Shown here: positions 1-13,900 of the stretch, one piece after another | Numbering within the stretch: the first letter of the stretch is position 1 | Layout: the number at the start of each line of letters is the position of its first letter | Assembly (NCBI GenBank): GCA_964036665.1 | Contig: OZ038526.1 | Span: 27,652,001 to 27,716,000 of the forward strand | DNA: 64,000 nucleotides | Origin: Gordius sp. MW1 | Lineage: Eukaryota; Nematomorpha; Gordioida; Gordea; Gordiidae | Direction: 5' to 3' | The notes under the pieces: model-generated | Seen by the model: only the letters and a program-made list of their open reading frames with translations | What the model was told of the DNA's origin: nothing | Database searches by the model: none | Program-made: the position numbers and the translations under genes

Positions 1-1663
1 CTTATCCAAAATTATCATTATTTGAGATATATGTTTTAGCATTATTTTATAAACAATTGTTTTTAAATATTGTATTGTTTTCTTTGTTCCAGATTGTTAA
101 TAAAGCTACTTTGCAATTCATAAACATTTGTTTGAATTGTATAAACTCTTTGTAATAATATAACATATAAAAAATAAAGCAACAATACCCTTTAATGTAA
201 TAAAACATAATTCCTAACCTAAAGAATGATCATATCGTAAAAATAAATTGGTTGAGCAATTTAATTATAAAATACACATTTTAAGAAATAGGGGTCAAAA
301 TTTGTTTATTTTTTCTAATCCATAAAAAAGGATTCATCATAAATAAGTAGCTACAATTTTGAATTTGTTTAAAAAATTAAAAATGGCTGTAAAACATATA
401 AAAAATAGGGTCAAAAAATAAATTTTTAAACAAATTAATAAAAATTAAGATTCATTATAATTATGCAATTTAAACTATTGTCTTAGTACCCTTTAATATA
501 ATTAAACCTAAAGAATGATCATATAAAAATAAATTGGTTGAGCAATTTAATTATAAAATACACATTTTAAGAAATAGGGGTTAAAATTTGTTAATTTTTT
601 CTAATCCATAAAAAAGGATTCACTATAAATAAGTAGCTTTATATGTTTAAGTTTAATTGATATATTTTATTTCATTTAATTCAATTTTGAATTTGTTTAC
701 AAAATCAAAAATGGCTGTCAATCATGACATATGTCAATCAAAGTCAGATGGACAATTGAATCTGACAATACGTGAATATGATAACCTGACAACGGGATAC
801 TGTTAAAAATATAAATTTCCGGATTTAAATGAATTTTTTTGGAATACATGACAAATTTATAACTAAAAATTTAAAAAATCATCATTTAGGGCAGCTCTGA
901 TGATTCGGGCATGGGCGAGCAGACACTAAAAAAGACTCAATTTGGTTATAAAATTGGACCCGACCGGGCTCGGGCAGAAAAATTTAATCAAATATGACTT
1001 TTAATAACTATCAAGTAATATAAGAAATGGTATCTCAACAAATATTTTATCGAGGAAAAATTATGTTTTTATTTTTTTATATAAAATTTTACTTATATAG
1101 CATTTTATAGAATCTAGCTGACAAGTTAATCATTTTAAACATTTAGCCTATATCCATCGAATCCTAAATTTTAAGAGTTTCTTCTAAATAGACATTAATA
1201 TAAGGCAACTCATAAAAACATATAATCTCAAATTTAATAATTTAAAATTTGAAGAAAAAAACTAAGTTTTAAAAGAGAAGCGCCGAAGCGGCTCAATACT
1301 GGGCAAATTAATATAATGTTTTTTGTTGCTGAGACTTGCATAGAGCCACTTAACGTGCAAAGATTTATGAAATCACACCTTTATTACAAAGATTATAAAT
1401 TATCATGAGCAATAAATTGTTAACACCGTGAAATAAATTCTTGCGAATAAAAGTAAAAAACAAACCGACGAAATGTAATTTTCAAATACAATTCATAAAT
1501 ACATCTTTAATTGGTGGTATAATCGCATGTGACTTTCGATTTTTGGTAGTATATCGTATTTTAAATTAAATTCATATAGAATAATAATTCATAAAAATAT
1601 TCAAAATTTAACAATGTATATACAAAAAAATTAATGCCATTTTCATGATGAAAACATAAGACT
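1..1663. other. AT-rich intergenic DNA downstream of ALG5
   Basis: No coding region is supported here. The stretch is very AT-rich. It holds the direct duplication listed at 187-720 and a short GC-richer patch near 890-970 (repeated gggc/cggg words) that resembles decayed ends of the hAT-type MITEs seen elsewhere in the window. The 3' UTR of ALG5 must lie at its right edge. I did not find an unambiguous polyadenylation signal close to the stop codon. Confidence 0.6.
187..720. repeat. Direct duplication, two ~200-230 bp copies
   Basis: Copy 1 spans about 187-385 and copy 2 about 487-720. They share long stretches such as AATTGGTTGAGCAATTTAAT and CCATAAAAAAGGATTCA, and both end in AAAATGGCTGT. 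Copy 2 carries a ~50 bp insertion before its end. The offset is about 300 bp. The unit matches no element family I recognise. Confidence 0.85.
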
Positions 1664-4600
1664 TCATTCAACCTTTGGTTCATTCATGATAATTTTGTTT
1701 GAAGGATCCGAATTTATTTTCCAAATGCCTAACTCGTACCTCAGCCTTATGATAAGGATATCTCGACCCATTTGCAACCAACTAAAAATTGGTACTATTT
1801 TGGAGCCTTGGCAAATAGAAATATATATAGAATGCAAAAAAACGCATTGAAACCATATGAAATCAATTTAATTTATTAAATTAATAAATTTTGGCAAATG
1901 GTAAATACATTTATATTTATATATAAGGAATTTAAACTGAAATAAAAATTTCAACAAATTTCCAAAATTAATAAATTTTTGCAACTAGCCAATTATTTAA
2001 CCTAAGTTTAATAAATTATTATGTTAAAATGAGTATTTCTATTAGGAAAAATGACAAAACTAGCGCCTTTTGGCTAAATTACATTGAAAAGCTGTAGAGA
2101 AAAACGAAAACTACGATGAAAAAAATAGAATGATCTCCAGCATCTTCAAAACTACAAAAATTCGATAATTTTATTTTAGAATACTGTAATTAATCATTTC
2201 ACATGTAAAGCCAAAGATCTCTTACTTATTATATTATTATCAATTTAAACTACGCTAAAAGTACTAATAAAATCGTAAATGCTAAATTACCGGGTATTTC
2301 GTGCCAATGTACTGGAACTTCGTATATTTTGATCTTCAATTTGCTAGCCAAATACAACAGCTCTACGTCAAAGGCCCTACAAGCAACATAGACAAAAATA
2401 GACATGGGCGTAGCCGGAGGGGGGGGGGGGTGCAAAAAGGGGCGGCTGCCCCCCTCTAAATCCAAAAATTTGTCGAACTTTATTAAAATTATGGCTAACA
2501 ATTCAAAAAATGCTCATTTTGTCCTTCCCTTAATCATTTTGTCCCCCTCAACTTCCAATGCTGGCTAAGCCCATGAAAATAGACATCGTTATTTAAATGT
2601 GATAAACCCTGGGTTGGTTTGAAGAGTAGATCGACTTAATTACTATTTTATAAATATATATAATGCAAAACCTTACCAGGATTTGGATTGGGGGAGAGAG
2701 GCAAAGTAAAGTGGTGTTTAAACGGGAAATTTTTGTTAAAAAATATCCGTAAGTGTGAGGGATGATAAAAAACGAAATTCAATTGGAAAGGGCAAAACGT
2801 GATTTAGCCATATATAAAAAATTGCACTTGAAAGAAAGGAGAATCCGAACCCATGGGTGTAGCCAGCATTAAAATTCGAGGGGGGGGGCAATAATGATTT
2901 AGGGAGGGGCAAAATGATTTTTTTTGAAATTTTAACCATAATTTAATAAATTTAAAAAAAAATTATGGATTTATAGAAGGGCAGCCGCCCTTCCCCGTCA
3001 CCCTTGGCTACGCCCATGCCTGAACCTACATATTAGTGTGGCCGTTATAAACATGCGTGTCAATTTATCTTTGCATAGAGTTTTGCAACAGAATTATAAG
3101 CCTAAAAGTTACACCAAGACTATTTTGAGACAATTCAGTCACATTCTAATGATTGCAACTTACTAACTAATCTCTACTTTAAATTGTATTCAAGAAAATT
3201 GGTTCGAAAAAATGAGTTTTCATTGTAATTTAAATTTTTTGTGCACAAATAAAAATATCATATTATAAGTATAAAATTTTATATTTGAGCCAAAACCCCT
3301 TTTTATCTATTCCCTTTAATGTTTCCTATTAAAGTGGGTATATTATAAAAATGTAATAACCAAATTCTGGTAATATCATATTAATTTAGGCAAATTTTAT
3401 TTAAAATTTGTTTGTTCGAAATTCAAATTTAAAATTTTATCAATATTCAAGTTGTTTTAACAGCCCATAGCCGTAGATAAAATTGAAAGTATAAGTGCTA
3501 TCAAAATGCAGCATACAATCTTAATTTTGGTATTTGGAAAAATATAAATTAAATAACTTTGACTCAATGAGGATAATTATTTAAAGTCTAAACGATAAGT
3601 ATAATAAGGACACAAAGACCTAGAATTACTATTTACACCTAAAACACTCACATGCAGGCATATCAAATGTTTTTGTAAGGTTTCAAAAAAGTTAGAAGTT
3701 GATTGGTACGCAAAAAAATTCTATTTACAATAACAAGAATATTATAAATTGCAAACTTAATGTTATAATCTTCTTACTTTATAACTTCTCATTAGGTATG
3801 TATACAAAGAAGCAAAAGTCTGATTAGTAATAAAATTTAATTCGCTATTTATGCTAGGATTTATGGCTTAAAATCTCAAAAAATATACCATCTTTCAACG
3901 TGAAGATTTGTAAATAGTATCCTGGCTGTTTGTCTGGTCATAAGCTTAAAACCACATTGAGTGTCTTTAACAGCTTGAACACCACCAACGATCCAAACTG
4001 CCCATTGAAAACCGAGCATCAAAATGTTACGAAAAACTGATCTCTTAAAAGCACAAAACAAATGATTTATTTATAAAATGCAATTTAAGAATCAAATTTT
4101 AAATTATATCCATTCATTTTTAATTATTATAGGGTTTGAAGAAATATATGAATGAGAAATTTAAAAATAACGCAAAATCAGTTTAAAAAGGTTATTTTTA
4201 GTGTTGGTGCACAAAAATAAATCTTGTAATATAAAAAATAAAAGGACCATCAAATTTTATGAAAAAATTTACATTTCAATTATTAAAAATTCACTATCTC
4301 ATCTACTAATTAAATTACACTAAAGAAACAGGTTCATAAATAAATAAATAATGAACTCAAAAACTATCTCATTTTAAGTAAATAAAGAAAGCACATATAA
4401 TAAACAAAAATTTTTTACTTTTGCTAGAGCTTCTTCTTGCATATGAGCCCTTGATCCACAAACCAGAATTGGAGCATCATCCAAAGTTTGAGTACCAATA
4501 TTTAATTTTAATTTTGCCTCTAACATTTGGAAATCTGAAAATTTTGTGGCCCCATCCGCATCTGCGAATAACACTAATTTACCCCGACAGCATAATGTGC

Positions 4601-5478
4601 CCTTAAAATAAATTAGATTATAACTATATTAAATTACACATAAAAAAATGAATTTTGTATATGTATTAAAAAATGAAATTTAGTATACCAAACGTATTGC
4701 CTGTCCTTTGCCTCTGTTTTTGTGAAGGGTTAAAATTCTAATTACTTCTGATGTATATTCTTTTACATAGTGTGAGGCAACCTAATTAAAAACACATATA
4801 CTATTGTTAAAAATTGCTATTATATAGTTTTTGAAGTCAAAAAAGCAATATTTAAATAACAACACTCAATTTCCTATTTAATTTAAACAGGTAAAAAACA
4901 TATTAATATTCGAAATGATTTTACATAAAACATATATTGCCTTTTCTTATTATTAAGAAGAGTCCTAGCTTACTACACAAAAGTAAAAAATGCAATAGCA
5001 AATGAAATCATATTTGCTTTAAAACGTCTTTATGTACCTGTGTAGTTTTGTCAGAACTGCCATCATCAACAATAATTATTTCATATAGTAGTTTGTTTTT
5101 TTTCTATTTTTATAAAAAAAACAATAACTTAAAATACTTTCATATTTTCAAGATATGTAACACATTCTTCCATCATTTTTAACACTAAAAATGTATAATT
5201 TCACAATTAATAACTTACATCTATTTTGCTCGTTATATGCAGGCACAATCAATGATAAATATATTTTTGCTTCATCAAATAATGTAGGAAAAGCATTTAA
5301 AGAGCCATCAACATCATATCTGACAAATTTATTTTCATTTTTATGAAATGCGAGATCAGGTTTTTTTGCAGTTATAATAAGATATATGTAGCTCTTTATG
5401 AAATATATGCATTCGAATCATTAGCCTTACAAAAATAAACGACAGGAATATAAAAAACAATCCAACTAAAACCCACAT
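1664..5478 (-). CDS. ALG5: ALG5, dolichyl-phosphate beta-glucosyltransferase, 9 exons
   Basis: The family transfers glucose from UDP-glucose to dolichyl phosphate at the ER membrane, making the donor for N-glycan precursor glucosylation. Exons: 5478-5431, 5393-5219, 5184-5138, 5103-5038, 4781-4689, 4601-4419, 4043-3889, 2376-2291, 1806-1664. All introns are GT-AG, phases agree, and the total of 996 nt gives 331 aa (human about 324). Residues 3-24 form a membrane anchor. The GT2 fold follows: IVPAYNE near 65-71, IIIVDDGSSD near 99-108, the metal-binding FADADGATKF near 155-164, then DTQCGFKL, LHVERWAFDVELLY and a C-terminal SWLQMGRD. The ATG at 5478 was chosen because splicing its 37-nt intron gives one continuous hydrophobic segment joined in frame to the conserved region. 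The first three introns are only 37, 34 and 34 nt; later ones are 256, 87, 375, 1512 and 484 nt. No frameshift was seen. Homology is certain; the first exon is the least certain part. Confidence 0.96.
2403..2575. mobile_element. CATGGGCGTAGCC MITE, copy 1 (ALG5 intron 8)
   Basis: Inverted ends CATGGGCGTAGCC and GGCTAAGCCCATG bound 173 bp with a G10 run. The element is flanked by an exact 8-bp duplication, AAAATAGA, at 2395-2402 and 2576-2583. It lies in the intron before the last ALG5 exon, 19 bp from the acceptor side of exon 2376-2291. An 8-bp duplication fits hAT-type transposition. Confidence 0.9.
2852..3018. mobile_element. CATGGGCGTAGCC MITE, copy 2 (ALG5 intron 7)
   Basis: Ends are CATGGGTGTAGCCAGC and TTGGCTACGCCCATG. 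The flanks TCCGAACC / CCTGAACC look like a diverged 8-bp target duplication (6 of 8). It sits 276 bp from copy 1 in the neighbouring intron of the same gene. Confidence 0.85.
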
Positions 5479-7932
5479 CAAAATTTAAATTTTAGCAGAT
5501 GTTAACACGCAAGTGTGCCGCATCTGATTACTCTGCGAACTTTATATTTATCCCTAAACTCATTGCGTTTCTACCAAAGACTAATAAAATCATAGACTGC
5601 CGAACAGCTGATAATTTTCCAGCAAATATAGCAAGCGCCATTTTGTGGAAAATTGCAACCAAACAATAGAATTTAGCATAATTTATTGTTCTAATTTCCT
5701 TAATTTTTGTGATTTAAAATTAAGTTGGTCTTATTTATTTTCTTCAATTTTTTATTGTGGAGAAGTATAAATATACCTGTTGTTAATTTTTTCCTACAAT
5801 GTGTCAGCTATTTTGGTGTCTGAATGATTTCAATACTAAAAATCAGCTTCGGCAGTCTATGATTTATTTATCTATATCTATGGTTTCTACAAAGCTCCAG
5901 CCGTGACACGAGCAGGCAAAAAATTTCTTTATTACTCTTATCAAGGATGACATGTGTTTGCTATTTAATGCAAGTGTTTAGGCACTAGTCAATACGATTT
6001 CTTGATGGTTGCAGGCATGGGCGTAGCCAAGGGGTGGGGGGGCATGTAGGAACGGCTGCCCCCCTCTATATCCAAAAATTTGTTGAAATTTATTTAAACT
6101 ATGGCTAAAATTTTAAAAGATATCTTGCTCCTCCCTAAATTATTATTGCCTCCCTTTAATTCCAAAGTTGACTACGCCCATGGTTGCAGTTGTGGATAAA
6201 GGGGCAAAACTTGGAATTGAGCAAGTCTTAAAAATTGAAAGTGTAATTTTAGATTTATTTGGCTTTTTATATATGTTAGTCAAAATTTAACATATAGATA
6301 TTAATTAATTTAGATTTTTAGATTTCATCAATTTCTTATTCATATAAATGATATCATAGTTTTTGTCGTTTTAGCTAAATCAATTTGTTTCCTATATACT
6401 TTAAAAAATGGATGTCATTATTGTTTAATTCTTTACTTACGCTTTTACTAAATAATGATTTACCGCTATTTTATTTTTGTCTAATATGCTATTAATAAAT
6501 CGTACAATATTTATAAATAAAAATTAGAATTTCAATTTACTTAGCTTACAATCTTCTAAGCCATTTTCAATTATTTTCGAAAAATGGTATAACATATTCG
6601 CTATACAATTCCTGAGTTTACAAAATCAATATCTTTATTTTGACTTCGCCGGGGTAATAAACTTTGGATGATTTACTTAATTTTTGATTTAAATTTGTCT
6701 TATATGTAATGTTACAATTGTCATAGTTAACACTATAATACTCAATAGATATATTTTACAAAACTTATTTATTTTTAGAATAAAAACATTTCTTTCATAT
6801 AAGACACTTAACAATTTCACAAATTTCTTAGCGCATAAATTAGGTTTTTTTGCAAAATATGAACATAGAACGGCAATTTACCTTTTGTATATTAAAAATT
6901 CAATGTTTAATATTGCCATATATATAACACTCAACAATATATAAATTTTTTTTTTTTAAATTAGCAACCTCTGGCAACATTAAGTACGAATGTAATATGT
7001 TTCAAAAATCAAAATCAATGTTAATTTATATTCACCATTTATAATCACGAAAACCATGTATGCTTACTTAAATATGATCTTATTAATAATAAAACTAGTT
7101 AAAATATTGCTTGTCGATTATAATACTTTAAGCAAATCCACTCTGGTTGCTTTTTTGCCTCCGACCGTGTTCTTCAAGCATTATTTAATACCGCTTCAAC
7201 CCGTGCACAGAGCAAAAACGAGTGAGCTTATGGGGACAATAAGTGAGGCTGTTTACTGTGTAGAACACGCAAGCAGTACAATAAAAAACATATTAACATT
7301 GCTCGTCGCTTTAAAACTTATTAAGGTTGCCTAGGTCCATAATTTTTAAAAAAGTGAGACAGCACTTACTACATGCTGAAAATTGCAAGAGAGGAGGTTA
7401 TGAAGTACCTTTTTAAAACATCCCGCAACAAATAAGAGAAGTGGCAATTTTAAACTTCTACTCATAAAGCGAATCCGACGCCTAAGTTCTTTAACCTCCC
7501 TAAACCATTATTGGACATTCTTAATTAAACCATTTTAGGTCAATAGAGTTTCAGCGTATTGCTGGGAAACAATGCGTCAAAAACTCTGAATCACTTTAAG
7601 GTCACATAAGTTTAGTAATTTGACGGCTACACCTCGCAAATTCATTTTTTAAAATAATTTATATATAAGCCTATTCAGGTAATACATAATAAGGAAAAAA
7701 GTCAAAAATAGGATGAATAATGCACATCGCTCATTGCTAAAGGATTCGTGTACATTTTTCCAAATAAATATAGGAAGGGTGAAAACATTTTAAATTTTGC
7801 GCGTTTACCCAGTGCTCACATAGCAACAACAATAACGCGACAAATAAATATTACAAGGTTATATCATGGCTGTACACAAGCGCGCAGAAAACGCATAATT
7901 TGCAAATTAGTGAAAGGGGGCAGAAAAGTTCT
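5479..7932. other. Intergenic spacer between ALG5 start and PDK1 stop
   Basis: Both neighbours are on the minus strand, so this spacer should hold the PDK1 3' UTR at its right end and the ALG5 promoter at its left end. I see the MITE at 6016-6182 and otherwise AT-rich sequence. Reading frames in it have no recognisable protein features. Confidence 0.6.
6016..6182. mobile_element. CATGGGCGTAGCC MITE, copy 3
   Basis: Ends are CATGGGCGTAGCCAAGG and GACTACGCCCATG. The flanks GTTGCAGG and GTTGCAGT match at 7 of 8 bases. The internal sequence follows the family pattern: a G-rich run, a GGCTGCC word, and AT-rich filler containing ATCCAAAAATTTGTTG. Confidence 0.9.
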
Positions 7933-10900
7933 TCAACATCGACTGCTTTTGTGCATAGATTTCCCATCGTCAATTCGTAATACATCTAGCGGGGGAAAGG
8001 GAATTTCTCCATCGAGGGCATCACACCCGTTGCAACAATCACGCCCTACCCCTTTAAATTCCTCCTTGCCATTTTCAAAATGGCCGCGGCCTGGGTTATT
8101 ATTGTCGTTTTCATTCTGGCAATCGTCACAATCGCCACCGTACGTTTGTTTGTGAACATCGTTTATGGTCTGACACCATTTCAGGGCGTAGCCTTGAGGA
8201 TCTTCAAGGTAATATGTTCGTTTAGGCTAAAACGATAACACGAACGTTGTTAGATTAAAATGAAAGTATACCTATTTCTAATGGAATGTTTTAAATTTGA
8301 TTATACTTCATACATAGTAAAGATTTAAGCTAACCGTCTAAATTTAAACATCGTATGCTGAGCAGTTAGTCAAAAGCTAAAATAATAAGGGCTGAGCTTA
8401 GATTAAAGATATAAACATGCCCTACAGAGTTTTATTAATGGTCTCGTGGGTTGAAAAAAAAATATGGGAGAAAAGGCGTTCTATATTTCGGTCCACTTGT
8501 GACCAAAGAAGAGAAAGGGTATTTTATGAGGGAAATGGTAACTACGATAGTTGATAAAACAACTACTAAATAGAAGTGTTAAGCGAACGAAATATAAAAG
8601 CCCCTTTCCTCCCACCTTTTTTTTATCAATCCCACGAGACCATTAATAAAACCCCCTAGTTTATATTAATTATGGATTAATTATTTCTGAGTATATGCAC
8701 TAGAGAGAAGAATCTCACCCTAATGCAAAGGCGTGTTTCTGTAAGTTTTTAGCCTTATAAGGCGCTAAACCATAAGTTTAAATATTTGCGGATTGGCGCA
8801 GCTTAGCTAATCAATAACCTTAATATAAGGCAAAGCTGATTATTGGGGGATAAAGATATTAATAGTAAAGTATAAAAACTCGGTTGGGAAGGTTTAAAAG
8901 GTTGACTTCAATACAAAATTATTATATTGAGACACAACCTGTGACCTTTTTAAAAAAAATTTTCAATAAAGTTCTTGTTTCATAAATCAAATTTTATATA
9001 TAAGAACTAGATTAAAACGGCTCCCTGTTCCTTCCATACTTAAATCTTGAGGCGTAAATTAAAATAACAGACATGGTAGCTAAGAGAATAGTCGCATATT
9101 GCTCAAACAGTTTAGCACCTAAGCTGTATAATGAAAGTCAAATTTTTTAGTCACAAGCGAAAATAAGGGTTAGATATATAGCCAGGCTAGGGTGGATCTA
9201 CATATTTTGTAGTATGAAAAATCAGGCAATACTTATGGTAGTCTTAGCGGAACAAATTATGGAGATGAAAAAGTTTATTAATAATGTAAAAAAGAAACAT
9301 GTGAGCATGTTTTATATGAACATACATTTGCCTTCAAAAAAATTATTCTGCAAGATTCTAACAGATTCTAACGCAAGCGAATCGCAACGATAAAATAGTA
9401 GTATTAGATAGTCTATCAATATTTATAAAGGTTAGTATTACCGTATGTACGTGAAATATCTTGAACGATTTGGCTTCTGTCCTTAAATTTGGGGACCTTG
9501 ATGATATAATGTGTAGTAAATTATCTTTTGTAAAATAAAGTTCCGAGACAAAAATAAGGCCCACCGATTACTTTGACAAAAAACATAGGCTTTTTATAGT
9601 TTGATAGGAAAGAGATCACCTAAAGTCAAATACTCGCCCAGTTTTATTTTAAGCCAAAAAATTGGTTTTTAATATCAAAGTACGATTATAAAGCTTTCTC
9701 TGACATTTGGCTTTTGGCCCTCAATAAATTTGAAGAGTAGTTTTCTATATATTATTTTATATTCGCTTTTGTATATCTTACTTTTACATTATTTTTAGCG
9801 TATAAAATTATTTTTAACTACAAACTTTTACAGATAACTTTGATAAGAGTTTCAAAAAATCATATTTTTTAAAATGCATTCTCTTACCTATATTTACGCA
9901 TAAGTTAATTAACAAACTTGCATATTGTGTATAATTTTTGAAAAAATCATGGCCGGGTCGATTTAAGAATAAAGAATTAGAGTGCTAAGTGTTTACCAAG
10001 GAATTTCGCCTTTGAGCGCCATAGAAACTGGATCTACGTAATACAAGTGCGGACCTTCTGTGAGCAACAACATCCTTCGCCTCGAAAATAATCCCTGTAA
10101 GATATTAACAAAAACATTCATTTTACAAAGTTAAAAAGATAGTTTAATCCATATATCACATAAAAACTAAGTTTTTATTAAGCATAGATGGCAATTTAAA
10201 CGTATAAATCCTTCTGTTTTTTAAAAGAAAATAGTGATTATATTTCAGAAAAATTAAGGCATGAGGCGGTAGATAGACATATGACTATTAAACAAATTCT
10301 GAACCTTTACTATATATATATAGATTGTATCTAAAGGCATTCAGTTTTATCGTGCATCTAAAGGCATTCATTTTATCAAACAGCTTTAAAATTCGTTTTA
10401 TATTACTAAAATAAAAGCTAGGGCAAATCTCTCCAAGATCAAACGCTCTTAGAGGACCATCTACACGTACTTTGAAAAAACTGGCAAAAAATTCAAACTT
10501 ACACATATATATATTCATTCGGTTATTGCAAAACTTATCACCTTAATTTAAAATCTACGAAAGATAGTCATTTTATAGTCGATTTAATATACTTTATCAT
10601 CGAATAAATGTAAAAATTTATTGCAAATTTTGCATTTCTTAATATACTCGCGTTAAACATTATTAAACATAATGCGTTTAAACTATAAAATAAATGAAAT
10701 CATTCTAAGACCCGCTCAACAAAAATTACTTTATACTTTGAGCAAAACAAGTAGATTCGCCCTTATAAAATCAACGTTAACTAGGCCTTTCATCTCCACT
10801 AGTGTTGTAAAAACGGCTAGGTTTAATGTGGTCGGCCTTTGGTTTAATTCGACTAAACATAAACAGACCAAAGATTTTTGGTCTATTTTTCTCAATCAAC

Positions 10901-13900
10901 CACTAGGTTTAGACGAAATTTGAAAAACAGACCACAGTCGACTGTTAGTTTTAATTAAACCGAGCGTCGACCAAACAAAACCCAGCCGTTTTTACGACAC
11001 TAACCTCACCACTTACGACTTACTAGGTAAATTAAGAAAAATAGTGAAATTCCTAACTTACAACTCGCTTATCCACCAAGCCACCTTTCAAAATCTTTCG
11101 CCCGCCAGTAAATTGTTCGTAATTTTGCAAGGAGGGGGCAGTCAAGCAAGCGCTGTATTCAGTAAGGGACCCGTCCTCGGGTCCGGATTGGGGCGAGTTT
11201 GAAGATGAGCAAGATGGTCCAGTATTTACACGCTTTTTGCTTACGAGGGGCAAACTATGCTTCCTTCGATCCTTGTCAAAATTTTCCGTAGAACGGGACG
11301 AGGTGAATAGTAGTAGTGATTTTTTCTTGAGCACTTTACGTTCTTGCCTACTCGGCAACGTCAGAAATTTGCTCTTCTTACTACGACCTGATTGATGACA
11401 CCGGGTTAGAGGGAATATGAATTTTAACATTTTTCTTAATCATGCATCAACGAATTTAAATTGAGTTTGGGAGCGTTAAAAAATGCAAATATCATAGGGC
11501 GACTTTTTAAAATAAGGATAAACTTAAAAATGGCCGTTCGGGAGTCTAATACTTTAACGTTCCTCCAATGTTTAAACTCAAACTTTGTCACAACCCGGTT
11601 GACTGGGTTGATATATGGAATGCGTTTTAGTTTTTTATGGTTAAAAAAGCACCAAATATATGCACTAAACCTAACACTAAGTGATTCAATAGAAGACCTT
11701 TAGTATAGCATGAGATGCGCTTGTGTTTTCCGCAAAAAATTATAATTTTATGATATCTTCGGACTAAAAATAAATATGACTTGTTTACCAATAGCTATGT
11801 AGTCTAACTAGTCCATGGGTATAAGGCGAAACCAAATATTATATCTCGAAAAATAAAAAAATTAACGAATGTAAGGCGCGGGCCGAACTTGGGCCCAAGA
11901 AAAACCATTTTGCAAAGTTCTACCCATATGCCAACAATAAATCACTCCCACACATCTTAGTAACTAAAATTCGTGTCATAGTTTACTAGTAGCCTTGGTC
12001 TCGTTGTCGTCACTCAAAGCGTTCAACTCAGCTTTAGTAATTGCTGGTAAAGTGCGAGATTTTTCAGATGGAACATGATCACCACATTCTGAATTTTGAT
12101 TGGAATGGGACGAATGGCCAGCATTACAATTGGGACCGGTGGATGACATGGCGGTACTAGTGGAATTTTTGGATGAAGAACTTTCGGCTAAGAAATTTTG
12201 TAATAAGGATCATAAACACAATTAATACACTAATACTCGAAATTAATTGATAAATTCCGGTTTTTTAATATTTTGAAAAAGATAATAATAATATCCCATT
12301 AAGGAGTTCCGCAATTAATTTAAAAGTTTACTCTAATTAGCGCCACCTAAAAGATATTTTGATTGGAGACGAATGACTATATATATCCTAAATTATCTTC
12401 TCCAAAATAATATACTTATTATACATAGCAGTTTTATGAGCCACGAAATTAATTACATAATTCCTAGGTTTTTGACTGAGTGTTTTATGCCAAATCATAA
12501 AAATTAGAGATGTAGGTATAGGGAAAGTTCCCGGGAAAATTGGGAATTTCCCATGGGAAATTTGTAATTTTTCCATAATTTTCCTGATAACTAATTGTAA
12601 GTGATATATCATTTATTATATTTTTTAAATGTTATTCTATTTGCCTCGAGGCTATTTATTTTTTAATTAATATCGGCGCATATATCATCTATTTTTCTTA
12701 TTATCAATCTAGTAACTGTGTAAAGCTAAAACAAACATTTCAAAAGGTGAATTTGCAAAATTTATTAATAAATTACTAGTTAAAATTATAAATTATATAC
12801 TTATAATCTATAAAATACTAGTACCTGAAGTTTATAGTACAAAGATAAATTTACATTTATTACCATGTCATTAAATGTCCATAATTAAAAACAAACATCT
12901 TGCAAGGTAAACTACAACATACCTACTTACTAATTATCAAAGGTTTTTACTTAAAAACAAACATTTTTAAGGATTTACAGATATTAATATCTGACAATCA
13001 TATCAAGAGGTAAACTTGCAAAATTTATTAAGAAATTACTAGAAATTAGAAATTGTATACTTATAATCTACAAAAGACTATACTTAAAAAAGAATTATTT
13101 TAAAAGGTAAATTTCCATATTAGTTATTAGTACCTAAAATCTTCATTACATTAATAGCAAACATCCTCAAAGATAAATTTTTAAATTAGATATTTCCATA
13201 TCACTAAAAGCTCAATTAAAAGCAAACATCTTGCAAGGTAAACTACAATACATAATAAATATCTTAGGGGAAATAGGATTAGGCCCAAAAAACATTCAGA
13301 TATCTGGAACCATTTTATCAAGATAACTGCACAAAATAAAAAAGGATGTATTGTATTATGTAAATACTGCAATTCAAAATACAATTTTCCTAACTCTACC
13401 AAAATGACTTTGCATATAACCAAGTGCCCTAAATACAATAAATTTGAACAGCCATTTATTTGCTCAGAAACCACATCATCCACTGCAAGTGTTGTAAGTG
13501 TAACCACGGACAATCCAAGCTTGATTAAAGATGAAACAACAATACCTTCCACAACTAAAACTAACATTAGTAAATTTTTTGATAAGATGCCCCAAGATGA
13601 TCAAAAAAAATTGGATCAATTATTATCATTAGCATTATATATGTCAAACTGTCCCTTCAAAATGTTTGATAATATTTACTGGAAAATTTTTTTTTATGTT
13701 ATTAAGGCCTTCTTATAAAATTCCATCAAGACTTATGTTTAGTACTACTTTATTGGATTACCATTATGAAAAAGTTAATGAACTTGTTACTATGAGATTA
13801 GATCAATCTACAAATATGACATTAATTAGTGACGGATGGACAAATTTGCGTGGAGAAAAGATAATAAACTTTATAGTAATGACTCCAAGCCCCATATTTT

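Noticed and set aside
7056..7334. 92-codon plus-strand frame between ALG5 and PDK1
   Set aside because: The sequence has no family features, good splice context or conserved motif that I can see.
7748..8155. 135-codon plus-strand frame with Ser/Pro-rich composition
   Set aside because: It is the antisense of the last PDK1 exon (8226-7933), which has clear PH-domain homology on the minus strand.
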